Below are positions 9,009-19,874 of a DNA stretch of 50,160 nucleotides, piece by piece. Position 1 is the stretch's first letter, and each line of letters begins with the position of its first letter. Made by a program: the position numbers and the translations under genes. The stretch covers positions 1-50,160 of the forward strand of contig JAQWBP010000013.1 in assembly GCA_028706315.1 (NCBI GenBank), given 5' to 3'. Origin of the DNA: Syntrophomonadaceae bacterium. Its GTDB lineage: Bacteria > Bacillota > Syntrophomonadia > Syntrophomonadales > Syntrophomonadaceae. The notes beneath the pieces are model-generated. The model made no database searches and was not told the DNA's origin. It saw only the letters and a program-made list of their open reading frames with translations.

Positions 9009-9655
9009 TAGAACCTCTCCAGCAGTTTTTTAATATCTTTGAAGACCTCACTGGCATCCCGATTTCCGTTAACTTCATGGAGAACGTTCTGCTTTTGATA
9101 GTAACTTAACAGAGGATTAGTCTGTTCTTTATAAACTGCAAGTCTGTTGCTTACTGTTTCAATATTATCGTCGCTGCGCTGAAAAAGTTCGCCGCCACAT
9201 TTGTCACAAATACCCGCTTTTATGGACGGGTTAAATTTGATATTGTAGACTGCTTTGCACTCCTTACAGCTTACCCTCCCTGACATACGTTCGATAATTA
9301 TTTCGTCCGGGACGGAAATACTTATAGCAGCTTCAATTTTTTTATTTTGTTTTTCCAGAACTTTATCGAGAGCTTGAGCCTGACCTGTAGTCCGTGGAAA
9401 CCCATCTAACAGGAATCCTGTGGCACAGTCCGGCTGGGCTAACCGTTCTTCTACTATTCCTATGGTTACTTCATCAGGAACTAGTTTCCCGCTGTCCATA
9501 TATTTTTTGGCTTCTTTCCCCAGTTCTGTTCCCTGGCCGACTGCTGCACGGAACATATCACCTGTAGATATGTGCGGTATTGGATATGCCGCTTTGATAA
9601 GCTCCGCCTGAGTCCCTTTTCCTGCGCCGGGAGGGCCCATGAGGATTATATTCAC
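9008..9655 (-). CDS. adk: Adenylate kinase, zinc-lid form
   Basis: Interconverts ATP + AMP and 2 ADP. The 215-residue protein has the P-loop GPPGAGKGTQ (about 7-16), the AMP-site DGFPRTTGQAQAL and a LID domain with CKECKAVYN...CDKCGGEL, the four-cysteine zinc site of the Gram-positive long form. It lies between secY and map in the spc cluster. Confidence 0.98.
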   Translation of the reverse strand: MNIILMGPPGAGKGTQAELIKAAYPIPHISTGDMFRAAVGQGTELGKEAKKYMDSGKLVPDEVTIGIVEERLAQPDCATGFLLDGFPRTTGQAQALDKVLEKQNKKIEAAISISVPDEIIIERMSGRVSCKECKAVYNIKFNPSIKAGICDKCGGELFQRSDDNIETVSNRLAVYKEQTNPLLSYYQKQNVLHEVNGNRDASEVFKDIKKLLERF

Positions 9656-9667
9656 CTAAATCATCTC

Positions 9668-10933
9668 CTATTTTACAAAGCCTTCATAACTTCTGAGGAG
9701 TAAATGTGATTCTATTTGTTTCATGGTATCAAGAGCAACACCTACAACGATTAACAAGGCTGTTCCTCCAAACCACAAACTAGTAACACCTGTTAGGTCA
9801 ATGACGAAGTTTGGTAATACAGCAATTAATGCAAGAAAAACTCCGCCTGCCAACGTTAACCTGGATAATACCCTGTCAATATATTCAGCCGTAGGCCTTC
9901 CAGGTCTTATCCCAGGAACAAATCCACCGTACTTTTTAATATTATCTGCTACATCCGCAGGATTAAATATTATTGCTACATAAAAATAGGTAAAAAATAC
10001 TATTAATACTGCGTAAACCAGGTTATAACCAACACTTCCAAAATGGAAATAGGTATTTAAGAAATGGTTGAATCCTGATTGGGGATCCATCCATGAACCT
10101 ATGGTTGCCGGAAACATCATCAGGGCCATAGCGAATATTATAGGAATAACGCCAGCAGCATTTACCTTTAAGGGGAGAAATGTGCTTTGCCCTCCATAAA
10201 GCTTACGCCCTACTACTCTTTTAGCATATTGTATTGGCAATCTTCGCTGCCCTTCATTTACTGCTATTATGGCGGCTATAATTGCCAGAGCCAAAACAAT
10301 AAATAGAAGGATGTTGAAATAGCCAATTATGCCTCCGGAAAGTTCTTGCCCAACACCCTTGATCTGGGAGGGAAGTCTGGAAACTATTCCGGCAAAGATT
10401 ATGAGTGAAATTCCGTTGCCAATACCTTTTTCCGTTATCATTTCGCCTATCCACATTAGAAACGCTGTGCCAGCAGTTAGCGAAATGGCTATGAACAGAT
10501 AAGTTGCGATTCCGGGATTATCTACTGCGCCATTTTTACCCAGTGCAATTGACATGCCTGTAGCCTGAATAAAAGCCAAGACCACTGTAAAATACCTGGT
10601 ATACTGGGCAATAACTTTTCTTCCTTCGTCGCCTTCTTTTTTTAACTCTTCTAACCTGGGTATAACCACAGTCAGCAACTGCATTATAATTGATGCGTTG
10701 ATGTACGGGGTGATACTCATAGCAAAAATACTGAATCGTTTAAATGCTCCACCTGAGATTATATCAAAAAAGCCAAACAGCTGGCCGCTCAAGAACTTCT
10801 CGATCACATCGGGATTAATGCCAGGTACTGGTACATGTGCACCTATTCTGAATACCAGCAACATCATCAATGTGAACAAAAGTTTTTGTCTCAGGTCGCC
10901 TACTTTAAACGCCTGTCTAAAAGACCCCAGCAT
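9668..10933 (-). CDS. secY: Protein translocase subunit SecY
   Basis: Central pore of the Sec translocon in the inner membrane. At 421 residues it has ten predicted membrane segments, the plug and pore motif FGFFDIISGGAFKRFSIFAMSITPYINASI (about 53-82) and the cytoplasmic loop RRLPIQYAKR typical of SecY. Its start overlaps the rplO stop as TAATG. SecE is encoded separately at 36.1 kb; no SecG is in the window. Confidence 0.98.
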   Translation of the reverse strand: MLGSFRQAFKVGDLRQKLLFTLMMLLVFRIGAHVPVPGINPDVIEKFLSGQLFGFFDIISGGAFKRFSIFAMSITPYINASIIMQLLTVVIPRLEELKKEGDEGRKVIAQYTRYFTVVLAFIQATGMSIALGKNGAVDNPGIATYLFIAISLTAGTAFLMWIGEMITEKGIGNGISLIIFAGIVSRLPSQIKGVGQELSGGIIGYFNILLFIVLALAIIAAIIAVNEGQRRLPIQYAKRVVGRKLYGGQSTFLPLKVNAAGVIPIIFAMALMMFPATIGSWMDPQSGFNHFLNTYFHFGSVGYNLVYAVLIVFFTYFYVAIIFNPADVADNIKKYGGFVPGIRPGRPTAEYIDRVLSRLTLAGGVFLALIAVLPNFVIDLTGVTSLWFGGTALLIVVGVALDTMKQIESHLLLRSYEGFVK

Positions 10934-11373
10934 TAAATCACCTCAACTTTGCCACCCCTGGCAGTTACTTTTTCCTCTGCCTGCTTGCTCACTTTATGAG
11001 CTTTTATTATTAGAGTCTTTTTCAGTTCCCCATCGCCTAAAATTTTTACACCATCTTTTGCTTTTTTAATGAGCCCTTTTTCGATAAGTAATTCCGGGGT
11101 TATTTCGGTATTATCATCGAATACATTCAAGTCCTTTAGATTAACTACAGCATATTCTTTCTTGAATATATTAGTAAACCCGCGTTTCGGCAGTCGTCTT
11201 TGCAAAGGCATCTGACCACCTTCAAAACCAGGTCTGATCCCGCTGCCAGAGCGTGATTTTTGACCCTTGTGCCCACGAGTTGATGTTTTGCCATGCCCGG
11301 AACCAATTCCCCGGCCCACTCTTTTGGTACTCTTATTTGCGCCGGATGGAGATTTTAGTTCATTAAGTTTCAC
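10933..11373 (-). CDS. rplO: 50S ribosomal protein L15
   Basis: Late-assembly large-subunit protein. Start taken at the GTG at 11373 ([20 protein letters not shown]), which has a GGGAGG site 6-7 nt upstream; an in-frame ATG six codons earlier overlaps the rpmD stop and lacks a site. The resulting 146-residue length matches the family. The glycine/arginine-rich [20 protein letters not shown] region and the C-terminal domain are normal. Confidence 0.96.
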   Translation of the reverse strand: MKLNELKSPSGANKSTKRVGRGIGSGHGKTSTRGHKGQKSRSGSGIRPGFEGGQMPLQRRLPKRGFTNIFKKEYAVVNLKDLNVFDDNTEITPELLIEKGLIKKAKDGVKILGDGELKKTLIIKAHKVSKQAEEKVTARGGKVEVI

Positions 11374-11390
11374 GATAAAACCTCCCGCCA

Positions 11391-11576
11391 TTAATCTATT
11401 TCTTCTACAGCTACCAGATGATTTACTTTTTTTATCTGGCCTCTAATCTGCGAACAGTCTTCTTTGATTACACTTTGCTGCATTTTGGTAAAGCCAAGAC
11501 TCTTTATAGTCGCCTTCTGGGTTTCGGGGCACCCTATACAGCTCTTGATCCAGGTTATTTTTAATTGCTTAGCCAA
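11391..11576 (-). CDS. rpmD: 50S ribosomal protein L30
   Basis: A 61-residue small large-subunit protein with the L30 pattern [23 protein letters not shown]. Where other L30 proteins usually have a basic serine-glycine stretch, this one has CIGC. The function is unaffected as far as can be judged. It is the normal neighbour between rpsE and rplO. Confidence 0.94.
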   Translation of the reverse strand: MAKQLKITWIKSCIGCPETQKATIKSLGFTKMQQSVIKEDCSQIRGQIKKVNHLVAVEEID

Positions 11577-11589
11577 GTCTAATCCCTCC

Positions 11590-12093
11590 CTAGTTCATGA
11601 TCTCGTCGATAGTTTTGCCCCGCTGTTTTGCGACTTCTTCAGCTTTTTTGAGATTTCCCAAGCCTTCCATGGTAGCATGCACCATGTTATTGGGATTGGC
11701 AGAGCCTAGAGATTTGGTAAGTATATCTTTTATACCAGCTGATTCGAGAACTGCTCTGACTGGTCCACCAGCTATAACACCTGTACCTTCTGATGCAGGT
11801 TTCAACAAAACTCTTCCAGCACCAAATCTACCTAGTATTTCATGGGGTATAGTTCTTGTGTCAATCAGGGGTACATCTATCATATTTTTCTTGGCATTTT
11901 CTACTGCTTTTCTAATAGCTTCAGGCACTTCTGCAGCTTTACCTTTTCCAGTGCCAACCCTACCTTCACCGTCGCCGACTACAACTAGGGCACTAAAACT
12001 AAATCTGCGTCCGCCTTTAACTACTTTTGCTACTCTTCTTATATTAACCACTTTTTCTATCATTTCGGGAGCGGCATGTTCTCTGTCGTTCAT
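11590..12093 (-). CDS. rpsE: 30S ribosomal protein S5
   Basis: Small-subunit protein controlling decoding accuracy. The 167 residues contain the RNA-binding [19 protein letters not shown] segment (about 23-41) and the C-terminal [18 protein letters not shown] region. The start at 12093 has an AGGAGGG site. It lies in standard spc order between rplR and rpmD. Confidence 0.98.
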   Translation of the reverse strand: MNDREHAAPEMIEKVVNIRRVAKVVKGGRRFSFSALVVVGDGEGRVGTGKGKAAEVPEAIRKAVENAKKNMIDVPLIDTRTIPHEILGRFGAGRVLLKPASEGTGVIAGGPVRAVLESAGIKDILTKSLGSANPNNMVHATMEGLGNLKKAEEVAKQRGKTIDEIMN

Positions 12094-12124
12094 CTTTTCC
12101 CTCCTAACGTATTAGAGTAAATCG

Positions 12125-12490
12125 TTAAAATTTAAGGCCATTTTCGCGGGCTGCATCTGCTAATGCAGCAATACGTCCATGATATTTGTAGCCACTACGA
12201 TCAAATACTACTGTAACAATACCCTTTTCCCCTGCTTTCTTAGCAATGCTACTGCCAATACGCTTAGCTGCTTCTATGTTTGTCTTTGAAGCCAGATCGC
12301 CCACTTCTTTATCAAGTGTAGATGCAGCTACCAGGGTGACTCCTGAATTGTCGTCTATTATTTGAGCATATATATGGTTAAGACTTTTGTAAACACACAG
12401 TCTGGGAGTTTCGCCACTGCCACTGATTTTCCGGCGAACCCGCTGGTGTTTACCATATCTGAGGGATTTCTTGCTGGGTTTTTTAAACAC
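12125..12490 (-). CDS. rplR: 50S ribosomal protein L18
   Basis: 5S rRNA-binding protein of the central protuberance. The start was set at the GTG at 12490, 8 nt after an AGGAG site; an in-frame GTG three codons earlier lies inside that site. The 121-residue product has RPSKKSL-like [14 protein letters not shown] at its start and the C-terminal [25 protein letters not shown]. Confidence 0.96.
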   Translation of the reverse strand: MFKKPSKKSLRYGKHQRVRRKISGSGETPRLCVYKSLNHIYAQIIDDNSGVTLVAASTLDKEVGDLASKTNIEAAKRIGSSIAKKAGEKGIVTVVFDRSGYKYHGRIAALADAARENGLKF

Positions 12491-12513
12491 CGTAGTCACT
12501 CCTTTCCTGCTAA

Positions 12514-13053
12514 TTATTTGGCGCCTGATTTACCAGCTTTACGCCTGATTACCTCGTTATCATATTTAATACCTTTGCCTTTGTAAGGTTCAGGTTTTCT
12601 GATGGCACGGATATGAGCAGCTGTGTTCCCAACGAGTTGTTTATCGATGCCTTTAATGGTTATCTTAGTAGCCGCGGGAACCTCAAATTCAATTCCTTCA
12701 GGTGCATCTACTTCAACAGGATGAGAGAAACCTATGCTTATTACCAGTTTCTTCCCCTGCATCTGTGCCCTGTAGCCAACTCCTATCAGTTCCAGTTTCT
12801 TTTCAAATCCATTCGTAACACCCTCAACCATGTTGGCAACTAAAGCGCGGCTCAGTCCATGATAAGCACACACTGTCTTGCTATCATTTGGTCTAGTTAC
12901 CTGGATCTGGTTATCTTCTACTTGTACTCCAATACCCTCAGGTAAAGCCTGGGTAAGAACCCCTTTAGGACCCTTTACCGTAATTAAATTGCCATCTACC
13001 GTAACTTCTACTGCATTAGGTAGACTGATAGGTTTTTTACCAATTCTAGACAT
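12514..13053 (-). CDS. rplF: 50S ribosomal protein L6
   Basis: Large-subunit protein near the factor-binding site. The 179-residue length is typical, with the opening [12 protein letters not shown] and the C-terminal RNA-binding [22 protein letters not shown]. It is 18 bp after rpsH and 23 bp before rplR. Confidence 0.98.
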   Translation of the reverse strand: MSRIGKKPISLPNAVEVTVDGNLITVKGPKGVLTQALPEGIGVQVEDNQIQVTRPNDSKTVCAYHGLSRALVANMVEGVTNGFEKKLELIGVGYRAQMQGKKLVISIGFSHPVEVDAPEGIEFEVPAATKITIKGIDKQLVGNTAAHIRAIRKPEPYKGKGIKYDNEVIRRKAGKSGAK

Positions 13054-13071
13054 TAGTCACCCCTCCTTCAG

Positions 13072-13470
13072 CTACCAGATATAGCATATTACTTCTCCGC
13101 CCAGTCCTTTTTTGCGGGCGTTTTTATCTGACATTAGTCCCTGTGATGTAGATATTATCGCAGTTCCAAGTCCACTTAATACTTTAGGAATCTCATCTTT
13201 CTTAACATATACTCTCAAACCAGGTTTACTTATTCTTTTTAGGCCGGTGATAACCTTAGCCCGATTAGGGCCATATTTGAGGTATACTCTGATAATCCCC
13301 TGCTTACCGTCCTCTATATATTCATAATCCTTGATATACCCTTCAGTTTTTAGAATGTCAGCTATTCCCTTTTTGGTATTGGAACTGGGTATTTCAACGG
13401 TTTCGTGCATGACCATGTTACCGTTTCTTATCCTGGTCAAGAAATCGGCTACGGGATCAGTCATGACCAT
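13072..13470 (-). CDS. rpsH: 30S ribosomal protein S8
   Basis: 16S rRNA-binding protein and, in some bacteria, the spc-operon repressor. The 132 residues include [15 protein letters not shown] near the start and [26 protein letters not shown] at the end. The first ATG (13470) has a GGAGG site 8 nt away. The 144-bp spacer upstream, before rpsZ, is unusually long for this operon. Confidence 0.97.
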   Translation of the reverse strand: MVMTDPVADFLTRIRNGNMVMHETVEIPSSNTKKGIADILKTEGYIKDYEYIEDGKQGIIRVYLKYGPNRAKVITGLKRISKPGLRVYVKKDEIPKVLSGLGTAIISTSQGLMSDKNARKKGLGGEVICYIW

Positions 13471-13614
13471 ACTTTATACCTCCTTTAATTAAACAAGTTG
13501 ACAGTCGATAGTTGTATGTCAATAGTTTTTAAATGTTGTCAGAATTGCGCTGCATAATCTGTTTTATAACGATTAATACTATCAACTTCCTGCTATCATT
13601 TTGCCGCCACTAAC
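13471..13614 (-). other. Long spacer between rpsZ and rpsH
   Basis: A 144-bp non-coding gap inside an otherwise tightly packed operon. It contains GATAGTTG and a distant complementary ACTATCAAC, so it could form a long weak stem. A similar word occurs in the rplC-rplD spacer. No coding frame or terminator is visible. Confidence 0.5.
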
Positions 13615-13800
13615 TTACCAGCTTGATTTGGTAACTCCAGGGAGTTCACCTTTATGTGCCAGTTCTCTAAAACATAATCTGCACATTCCGAATTTCCGCA
13701 TGTATGCCCGCGGTCTTCCGCATATTTTACACCGGTTATACTGGCGAACTCCGTATTTAGGTTCACGGCTTTGCTTTACTACCATAGCTCTTTTGGCCAT
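13615..13800 (-). CDS. rpsZ: 30S ribosomal protein S14, zinc type Z
   Basis: Small-subunit head protein. The 61-residue length and the CxxC-x12-CxxC pattern ([20 protein letters not shown]) mark the short zinc-binding form, as opposed to the longer zinc-free RpsN. It follows rplE directly in the spc cluster. Confidence 0.97.
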   Translation of the reverse strand: MAKRAMVVKQSREPKYGVRQYNRCKICGRPRAYMRKFGMCRLCFRELAHKGELPGVTKSSW

Positions 13801-13814
13801 TATTTATTTACCCC

Positions 13815-14351
13815 CTATCTAAACGGCATTCCCATTTCTTTTAGTAACACCCTGGCTTCTTCGTCGGTTTGAGCAGTAGTTACAATGATTACTTCTAAAC
13901 CTCTGATTTTATCAATTTTGTCATACTCGATTTCAGGAAAGATAGTCTGTTCTTTAATTCCTAGTGAGTAATTACCTCTACCATCAAATGCTTTTGGTGA
14001 TACCCCTCTAAAGTCACGAACACGGGGTAAGGCCAGATTTATTAGTCTGTCGAGGAATTGATACATTCTTTCACCACGTAGGGTTACCTTGCATCCTATA
14101 GCCATGCCTTCGCGTAGTTTAAATCCAGCTATTGATTTTTTAGCACGAGTTATTACAGGCTTTTGCCCGGCAATCATAGTGAGATCGCTAACTGCACCGT
14201 CTAAGGCCTTCGGGTTTAAAATTGCTTCTCCAACACCTATATTAAGTACGACCCGATCAACACGCGGGACCTCCATGACATTCTTGTACTTGAATTTATC
14301 AATTAATCTGGGAGTTATCTCAGTTTTATATAACTCATACAACCTAGCCAT
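13815..14351 (-). CDS. rplE: 50S ribosomal protein L5
   Basis: 5S rRNA-binding protein contacting P-site tRNA. The 178 residues include [20 protein letters not shown] (about 24-43) and the ending [22 protein letters not shown]. Length and neighbours (rplX, rpsZ) are normal. Confidence 0.98.
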   Translation of the reverse strand: MARLYELYKTEITPRLIDKFKYKNVMEVPRVDRVVLNIGVGEAILNPKALDGAVSDLTMIAGQKPVITRAKKSIAGFKLREGMAIGCKVTLRGERMYQFLDRLINLALPRVRDFRGVSPKAFDGRGNYSLGIKEQTIFPEIEYDKIDKIRGLEVIIVTTAQTDEEARVLLKEMGMPFR

Positions 14352-14380
14352 TCCTCAGCTAGCCTCCTTTCCTGGAGTTT

Positions 14381-14692
14381 TTAGTCTAAAACTTCTCCAC
14401 ACTTCTTGCATACTCTGACTTTTTCTTGATTGTCAAGTATTTTTTTACCTACACGGGTAGGTTTGTTGCATTTACCGCATAATAACATCACGTTTGATGC
14501 GTTGAGCGGATTTTCTATTTTCAAGATACCCCCCTGCGGAAATGAGCGGTTGGGCCGTTGGTGTTTTGATACCTTGTTAACACCTTCAACTACAACTCTG
14601 TGTGCATCGGGGATTACTCTAAGTACTTTACCCTTTTTCCCGGCGTCCTTGCCTGCCATTATCAGGACAAGATCGCCTTTTTTGATATGCAT
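14381..14692 (-). CDS. rplX: 50S ribosomal protein L24
   Basis: Assembly-initiator protein with an N-terminal KOW motif (KKGDLVLIMAGKDAGKKGKV, about 4-23). The 103 residues also contain a CGKC...CKKCG pair in the C-terminal half, the zinc-binding-type L24 tail. It is the normal rplN-rplX-rplE arrangement. Confidence 0.97.
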   Translation of the reverse strand: MHIKKGDLVLIMAGKDAGKKGKVLRVIPDAHRVVVEGVNKVSKHQRPNRSFPQGGILKIENPLNASNVMLLCGKCNKPTRVGKKILDNQEKVRVCKKCGEVLD

Positions 14693-14710
14693 TTACTACA
14701 CCTCCATCGA

Positions 14711-15079
14711 CTAAAGGACTTCCGGAGCCAGGGATATAATTTTCATAAAATTACTATCCCTGAGTTCTCTTGCCACAGGTCCAAAAATACGAGTCCCCTT
14801 CGGGTTATGGTTGTCATCAATTATAACTGCGGCATTTTCTGAAAAGGATATATATGAGCCATCCGGCCTTCTAATTTCTTTTTTGGTTCTGACTACTACT
14901 GCTTTTATTACTTCACCTTTTTTCACTACCCCACCAGGAGCAGCTTCTTTAACGGAGGCAACTATTACATCACCCACAGTAGCATATCTTCTGCCTGAAC
15001 CACCCAGCACTTTTATACATTGAACTTTCTTAGCCCCGGTGTTATCACCGACCTGGAGCATTGTTTCCTGCTGAATCAC
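14711..15079 (-). CDS. rplN: 50S ribosomal protein L14
   Basis: Large-subunit interface protein forming bridges to the 30S. The 122 residues start [19 protein letters not shown] and end [23 protein letters not shown], the canonical sequence and length. Confidence 0.98.
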   Translation of the reverse strand: MIQQETMLQVGDNTGAKKVQCIKVLGGSGRRYATVGDVIVASVKEAAPGGVVKKGEVIKAVVVRTKKEIRRPDGSYISFSENAAVIIDDNHNPKGTRIFGPVARELRDSNFMKIISLAPEVL

Positions 15080-15107
15080 GGCGTAAACCTCCCTTCAAAA
15101 CCCCGGC

Positions 15108-15377
15108 CTACTGCAAAGTTTCTGCTTCTCTAACTATTTCGATTAGTCTCCATCTTTTATCTTTGCTCAAGGGACGGGTTTCCATGATTTTAACGATATC
15201 GCCAGTTTTGGCGGAGTTGGTTTCATCATGAGTTTTATATTTTTTACTAGTTTTTATGGTCTTTTTATAGAGAGGATGCTGCTTTACAGTTTCCACACTG
15301 ACGGTAATGGTTTTTTCCATTTTGTCACTGGTCACTGTGCCTATCCTGACTTTTCTATTTGCGCGGTTATCAGCCAC
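15108..15377 (-). CDS. rpsQ: 30S ribosomal protein S17
   Basis: 16S rRNA-binding OB-fold protein. The 89 residues contain [19 protein letters not shown] and the [23 protein letters not shown] segment. It sits between rpmC and rplN as usual. Confidence 0.97.
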   Translation of the reverse strand: MADNRANRKVRIGTVTSDKMEKTITVSVETVKQHPLYKKTIKTSKKYKTHDETNSAKTGDIVKIMETRPLSKDKRWRLIEIVREAETLQ

Positions 15378-15391
15378 CCTTAGACCTCCTT

Positions 15392-15598
15392 TTACGCGTT
15401 ACGTTGTCTTTCAATTTCTCTTTGTCTTAAAATAGTCTTACAGCGAGCAATATTTTTTCTGACATCCCTGATTCTCATCGGGTTATCAAGTTGCCCGGTT
15501 GCCATTTGAAATCTAAGATTAAATAATTCATCTTTATAATCGGCAACTTTTTTGTTCAGCTCTTCATCGGTTAGCTCCCTTATCTTCTTAACTTTCAC
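15392..15598 (-). CDS. rpmC: 50S ribosomal protein L29
   Basis: Small helical protein at the peptide exit tunnel. The start was set at the GTG at 15598 ([18 protein letters not shown]), overlapping the last codons of rplP by 11 bp; two GTG codons further upstream are less well placed to the GGTGG site. The conserved [19 protein letters not shown] block is present. Confidence 0.93.
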   Translation of the reverse strand: MKVKKIRELTDEELNKKVADYKDELFNLRFQMATGQLDNPMRIRDVRKNIARCKTILRQREIERQRNA

Positions 15599-16022
15599 TA
15601 ACCTCACCACCCATTTCTTCTCGTTTTATAAACTTGCACCTAATCGGCAATTTGTGAGCCGCGAGCCGCATAGCTTCGCGAGCAGTTTCTTCAGTTATGC
15701 CGGAAAGCTCAAACATGACTCTACCAGGCTTAACAACTGCAACCCAGTGTTCGGGAGAGCCCTTTCCTTTTCCCATGCGGGTCTCAGCTGGTTTAACTGT
15801 TAGGGGCCGATCCGGGAAAATTTTTATCCAAAGTTTACCGCCTCTTTTGATGTATCTGTTAATAGCAATACGAGCGGCTTCTATCTGTCTATTAGTAATC
15901 CAAGCAGGCTCTACAGCCTGTAAACCATAATCTCCATAAGTTACTGTATTACCTTTATTAGCCTTACCCTTCAAATCAGGGCGATGCTGCTTTCTGTGCT
16001 TGACTCTTTTTGGGGTAAGCAT
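15588..16022 (-). CDS. rplP: 50S ribosomal protein L16
   Basis: Large-subunit protein at the A-site tRNA and assembly checkpoint. The 144 residues start [15 protein letters not shown] and include [22 protein letters not shown], the usual L16 core. Its start codon abuts rpsC and its end overlaps rpmC. Confidence 0.98.
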   Translation of the reverse strand: MLTPKRVKHRKQHRPDLKGKANKGNTVTYGDYGLQAVEPAWITNRQIEAARIAINRYIKRGGKLWIKIFPDRPLTVKPAETRMGKGKGSPEHWVAVVKPGRVMFELSGITEETAREAMRLAAHKLPIRCKFIKREEMGGEVSES

Positions 16023-16696
16023 TATTTATCTGCCTCCTCAACATTCTTCTGTTTCGGCCGTTGTTTTAACTCGGGCAGAATTTCTCCCCGGTTGATCCAA
16101 ACCTTTACGCCAATTTTCCCGTAGGTTGTATTGGCTTCAGCAAAACCATAATCAATATCAGCCCGCAATGTATGAAGTGGAACTTTGCCCTCGGAATACC
16201 ATTCGCTCCGAGCTATTTCAGCGCCGCCAAGTCTTCCTGCTACAGCAATTTTTATCCCACCAGCATTAGCGCGCATAGTTCTGCTAACAGTCTGTTTCAT
16301 AACTCTTCTAAAAGAAACTCTCTTTTCTAATTGCTGAGCTATACTTTCTGCTACTATCTGTGCATCTAGCTCTAGTCTTTTAATCTCCTGTATATTAACG
16401 CTAACATTTTTATTCGTCATTTTGATTAATTGGACTTTTAGTTTTTCAACTTCGGAACCACCGCGGCCAATGATTATTCCGGGTTTAGCAGTATGAATAG
16501 TAACCCGGAGACGGTTACCAGTCCGCTGAATTTCTACCGAAGATACCCCCGCTTTATAAAAGGTTTCTTTGATATAGTTTCGTACTTTATAGTCTTCGTG
16601 AACAAGCTCAGTATAATCACGGTCAGCGTACCAGTTGGAATCCCAGCTCTTGATAACTCCTATTCTAAAACCTTTAGGATGAACCTTTTGACCCAC
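16022..16696 (-). CDS. rpsC: 30S ribosomal protein S3
   Basis: mRNA-entry-channel protein of the 30S head. The 224 residues contain the KH domain motif [15 protein letters not shown] (about 75-89) and the C-terminal [15 protein letters not shown]. The GTG start overlaps the rplV stop codon by one base. Confidence 0.98.
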   Translation of the reverse strand: MGQKVHPKGFRIGVIKSWDSNWYADRDYTELVHEDYKVRNYIKETFYKAGVSSVEIQRTGNRLRVTIHTAKPGIIIGRGGSEVEKLKVQLIKMTNKNVSVNIQEIKRLELDAQIVAESIAQQLEKRVSFRRVMKQTVSRTMRANAGGIKIAVAGRLGGAEIARSEWYSEGKVPLHTLRADIDYGFAEANTTYGKIGVKVWINRGEILPELKQRPKQKNVEEADK

Positions 16697-17037
16697 TATT
16701 TAACCTCCCTTTCGCTTAGTACAACCGTAATATGGCTTGTTCTGTGGCGTCTTACGTCTGCTCTTCCATAAGCTCTGGGCCTCATTCTTTTGAGTGTCGG
16801 CCCTTCATCCACTAAAATTTCAGATATATAAAGTTCGTCTGAATCCATATCAAAGTTGTGCTCGGCATTGGCTACGGCAGATTTAACCACCTTATTAATC
16901 AGGGGAGCAGATTTTTTATTGGTGTAGTTTAAGATCCCCATTGCTTCGCTAACATCTTTACCTCTAACTAAATTAGCTACCTGGCGAGCTTTAAAAGGAG
17001 ATACCCTAAGATATCGAGCTATTGCTCTGGCTTCCAT
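16696..17037 (-). CDS. rplV: 50S ribosomal protein L22
   Basis: Tunnel-lining large-subunit protein and macrolide-resistance site. The start was set at the ATG at 17037 ([18 protein letters not shown]), 9 nt after an AGGGGG site; an earlier in-frame ATG lies too close to it. The product is 113 residues with the C-terminal [22 protein letters not shown] tail typical of the family. Confidence 0.96.
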   Translation of the reverse strand: MEARAIARYLRVSPFKARQVANLVRGKDVSEAMGILNYTNKKSAPLINKVVKSAVANAEHNFDMDSDELYISEILVDEGPTLKRMRPRAYGRADVRRHRTSHITVVLSEREVK

Positions 17038-17054
17038 TATATTCATCCCCCTTT

Positions 17055-17339
17055 CTAATTTGCTCTGCTGGCCTTCTCGGATCTACCTGCATGGCCTCTG
17101 TATGTCCTGGTCGGAGCAAATTCGCCCAGTTTCATTCCTACCATGTCCTCAGTTATATATACCGGAACATGTCTCCGTCCATCGTGGACTGCTATGGTGT
17201 GTCCAATCATTTCAGGCAGAATGGTAGAGCGCCTTGACCAGCTCTTAATTACTCTTTTATCGCCAGTTTGATTCATAGCCTCAACTTTTTTTACTAGCTT
17301 TGCCTCGCAATAAGGTCCTTTTTTTAATGATCTAGACAT
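17055..17339 (-). CDS. rpsS: 30S ribosomal protein S19
   Basis: Small-subunit head protein that pairs with S13. The 94 residues open [19 protein letters not shown] and contain [25 protein letters not shown]. Normal length; standard position between rplB and rplV. Confidence 0.98.
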   Translation of the reverse strand: MSRSLKKGPYCEAKLVKKVEAMNQTGDKRVIKSWSRRSTILPEMIGHTIAVHDGRRHVPVYITEDMVGMKLGEFAPTRTYRGHAGRSEKASRAN

Positions 17340-17352
17340 TTAAAGACCTCCT

Positions 17353-18177
17353 TTATTTCCGTTTCCTTACAATCATATCATCAGATGGTTTTCTCCTGCG
17401 AGTCTTACCACCAATAGCAATTTTGCCCCACGGTGATACCGGATATTTTCTGCCTATCGGTGCACGTCCTTCGCCACCACCATGAGGATGGTCGTTAGGA
17501 TTCATTACTGATCCTCTTACAGTTGGCCTAATTCCCATCCATCTACTTTTACCAGCTTTACCATAAGTCTGGTTTTCGTGTTCGACATTGCCTACCTGAC
17601 CAATGGTAGCCCGGCAAGTGATATGCACTAATCTAACTTCACCGGAAGGTAAACGTACGTGTGCATAATTACCTTCTTTAGCCATCAGCTGTGCTACTGC
17701 TCCCGCTGAGCGAACCATTTGTCCACCTTTACCAGGCCGTAATTCGATATTGTGGATTAATGAACCTACTGGTATATCTTTTAGAACCAGGGTATTGCCG
17801 ACTTTTATATCTGAACCAGAACCTGATACAATCGTATCTCCAACCTTTAAGTTGTTAGGAGCAATTATATAAGCTTTATCCCCATCTGCATAATGTAATA
17901 GGGCTATATAAGCTGAACGGTTCGGGTCATATTCAATCGCAGCAACTTTAGCTGGTACATTATCTTTTCTTCTTTTGAAATCTACTACGCGATACAGGCG
18001 TTTATGTCCGCCACCACGATGCCTTACCGTAAGACGCCCTTTTGCATTTCTTCCACCTGTTCTCTTCAGTGGTGCGGTAAGACTTTTTTCGGGCTCGCTA
18101 CGGGTGATTTCATCAAAGCTCATCACAGTCATATGCCTTCTGCTAGGTGTCGTAGGCTTGAATTTTTTTATGCCCAT
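17353..18177 (-). CDS. rplB: 50S ribosomal protein L2
   Basis: Core large-subunit protein needed for peptidyl transfer. The start was set at the ATG at 18177 ([18 protein letters not shown]) after an AAGGAGGG site, giving 274 residues, the normal length. The C-terminal [19 protein letters not shown] segment includes the conserved histidine of the peptidyl-transferase region. Confidence 0.98.
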   Translation of the reverse strand: MGIKKFKPTTPSRRHMTVMSFDEITRSEPEKSLTAPLKRTGGRNAKGRLTVRHRGGGHKRLYRVVDFKRRKDNVPAKVAAIEYDPNRSAYIALLHYADGDKAYIIAPNNLKVGDTIVSGSGSDIKVGNTLVLKDIPVGSLIHNIELRPGKGGQMVRSAGAVAQLMAKEGNYAHVRLPSGEVRLVHITCRATIGQVGNVEHENQTYGKAGKSRWMGIRPTVRGSVMNPNDHPHGGGEGRAPIGRKYPVSPWGKIAIGGKTRRRKPSDDMIVRKRK

Positions 18178-18212
18178 TGAATTTCCCTCCTTACAGCACT
18201 GCAAACACCTGG

Positions 18213-18500
18213 TTACATGCCTTCAAATAAACGTATCTTTTCTCCGGATTTGAGTGTTACTATAGCCTTTTTGCGATCTGGTTTACGTCCTTCAAATTTT
18301 CCCACACGTTTCAGCTTTCCAGTAACGTTTATAGTTGCAACTTTATCAACTTTAACGCTGAATATATTTTCAACGGCGTTTTTTATTTCCGTCTTGTTAG
18401 CCTTTTTGTCAACCATAAATGTATACTTATTGTCTGCTAGCATATTCATTGATTTTTCGGTTACTACTGGCCTTATAATAATATCCCTAAAGTCTCTCAT
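18213..18500 (-). CDS. rplW: 50S ribosomal protein L23
   Basis: Exit-tunnel protein forming the docking site for trigger factor and SRP. The 95 residues include [14 protein letters not shown] near the start and the Firmicutes-type ending [16 protein letters not shown]. It abuts rplD without a gap. Confidence 0.97.
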   Translation of the reverse strand: MRDFRDIIIRPVVTEKSMNMLADNKYTFMVDKKANKTEIKNAVENIFSVKVDKVATINVTGKLKRVGKFEGRKPDRKKAIVTLKSGEKIRLFEGM

Positions 18501-19124
18501 TTAGGCAAATACCTCCTCTACTCTGGAAACTGCATCTTTGGTGATGAGCAGAGTTTCATGATTTAAGAGATCATATACATTAATAAAATCTGCACGTAGG
18601 GGTTTAACTCCTGGAATATTGCGGGCTGATTTTATTGCATTAACATTTTCATCAGTTACCACTACCAGAGTCTTATAGCCGGCCTTCAACAAGTCAAGTG
18701 CTTGTGCCATTGTTTTGGTCTTCGGCTCAGCAAAGCTTAGTTCGTCAACTACTATTATGCTGTTAGTTTTTACTTTGCTGGATAGGGCTGACTTCATGGC
18801 TAATCTTCTAACTTTCTTCGGTAATTTATAGGAATAATCCCTGGGTTTTGGTCCGAATGCTATTCCACCGCCAGTCCACACAGGGTTACGTGAACTACCT
18901 ACACGAGCACGACCTGTTCCTTTTTGTCTCCAGGGTTTTTTCCCTCCACCACGAACTTCCGCTCTGGTTTTGGTTGACGCGGTCCCAACCCGTTTGTTGG
19001 CAAGCTGCATTTTAACAAAATCATAGAGCACTGTCTCATTAGGCTCTATGCCAAAAATATTATCATTTAGTTCCAACTCTCCGATTTGGGCCCCGCTCAT
19101 ATCATACATCGCAACTTTAGGCAT
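18501..19124 (-). CDS. rplD: 50S ribosomal protein L4
   Basis: Tunnel-constriction protein, and in some bacteria the S10-operon regulator. The 207 residues contain the extended loop [20 protein letters not shown] (about 53-72), where macrolide-resistance mutations map. The start has a GAGGAGG site. Confidence 0.98.
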   Translation of the reverse strand: MPKVAMYDMSGAQIGELELNDNIFGIEPNETVLYDFVKMQLANKRVGTASTKTRAEVRGGGKKPWRQKGTGRARVGSSRNPVWTGGGIAFGPKPRDYSYKLPKKVRRLAMKSALSSKVKTNSIIVVDELSFAEPKTKTMAQALDLLKAGYKTLVVVTDENVNAIKSARNIPGVKPLRADFINVYDLLNHETLLITKDAVSRVEEVFA

Positions 19125-19235
19125 CTCTTTTACCTCCTCGTTGTTGATAGTTGCTGAAAATAGTACGGCTTAATTACTCCTCCATCAACGATAACCCGAC
19201 TTTTGACTAGACTATCTACCTCAACTATCTACTAT
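19125..19235 (-). other. Spacer between rplC and rplD
   Basis: A 111-bp non-coding gap within the S10 cluster. GATAGTTG near one end and CAACTATC near the other are complementary, so the spacer could fold on itself. No T-run terminator and no reading frame of note. Confidence 0.45.
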
Positions 19236-19874
19236 TTAAGCCTTTACTGAATCCTTTATGATAACAAGACCTCTCTTGGGCCCTGGGATCGATCCTTTTA
19301 TCAGGATAAGGTTTCTTTCCGGATAGACTTTTACTACCTTTAAGTCTTGTACAGTAACTCTTTCTCCACCCATTCTGCCGGGAAGTTTTCTGCCTTTAAA
19401 AACCCGGGCTGGACCCTTTGCACCCAGTGAGCCAACACGACGATGGTATTTAGATCCGTGCCCCATTGAACCTCTAGCAAAATTGTGCCTTTTTGTAGCG
19501 CCAGCAAATCCTTTTCCTTTGGAAGTGCCTATAACATCGATTGCGTCGCCTTCTTGGAATACATCGACATTTATATCCTGACCTATCTCGTAATTGTCAA
19601 TATCATCTATATGAAATTCTTTAATATAACGCAGTGGTTTTACGTTTGCTTTTTTGAATATTCCCTTTGCCGGCTTATTTGCCTGTTTTTCTTTCAGGTT
19701 GTAAAAACCTACCTGAACCGCATTGTAGCCGTCGGTTTCTTCGTTTTTCTTCTGCAGAACTGTACATGGGCCTGCCTCTACAACTGTTACAGGTATAGCT
19801 GTCCCATCTTCTTTGTATATCTGCGTCATACCTACTTTAATTCCCATAATTGCCTTTTTACTCGTTTTACTCAC
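19236..19874 (-). CDS. rplC: 50S ribosomal protein L3
   Basis: Early-assembly large-subunit protein near the peptidyl-transferase centre. The GTG at 19874 has an AGGAGG site 9 nt upstream, giving 212 residues. The conserved [31 protein letters not shown] segment is present near residues 119-150. It is separated from rpsJ by a 130-bp spacer. Confidence 0.97.
   Translation of the reverse strand: MSKTSKKAIMGIKVGMTQIYKEDGTAIPVTVVEAGPCTVLQKKNEETDGYNAVQVGFYNLKEKQANKPAKGIFKKANVKPLRYIKEFHIDDIDNYEIGQDINVDVFQEGDAIDVIGTSKGKGFAGATKRHNFARGSMGHGSKYHRRVGSLGAKGPARVFKGRKLPGRMGGERVTVQDLKVVKVYPERNLILIKGSIPGPKRGLVIIKDSVKA

Noticed and set aside
12362-12586. Plus-strand frames opposite ribosomal genes, here and at many other positions
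   Set aside because: They are antisense shadows of well-identified genes, with no recognisable protein features.
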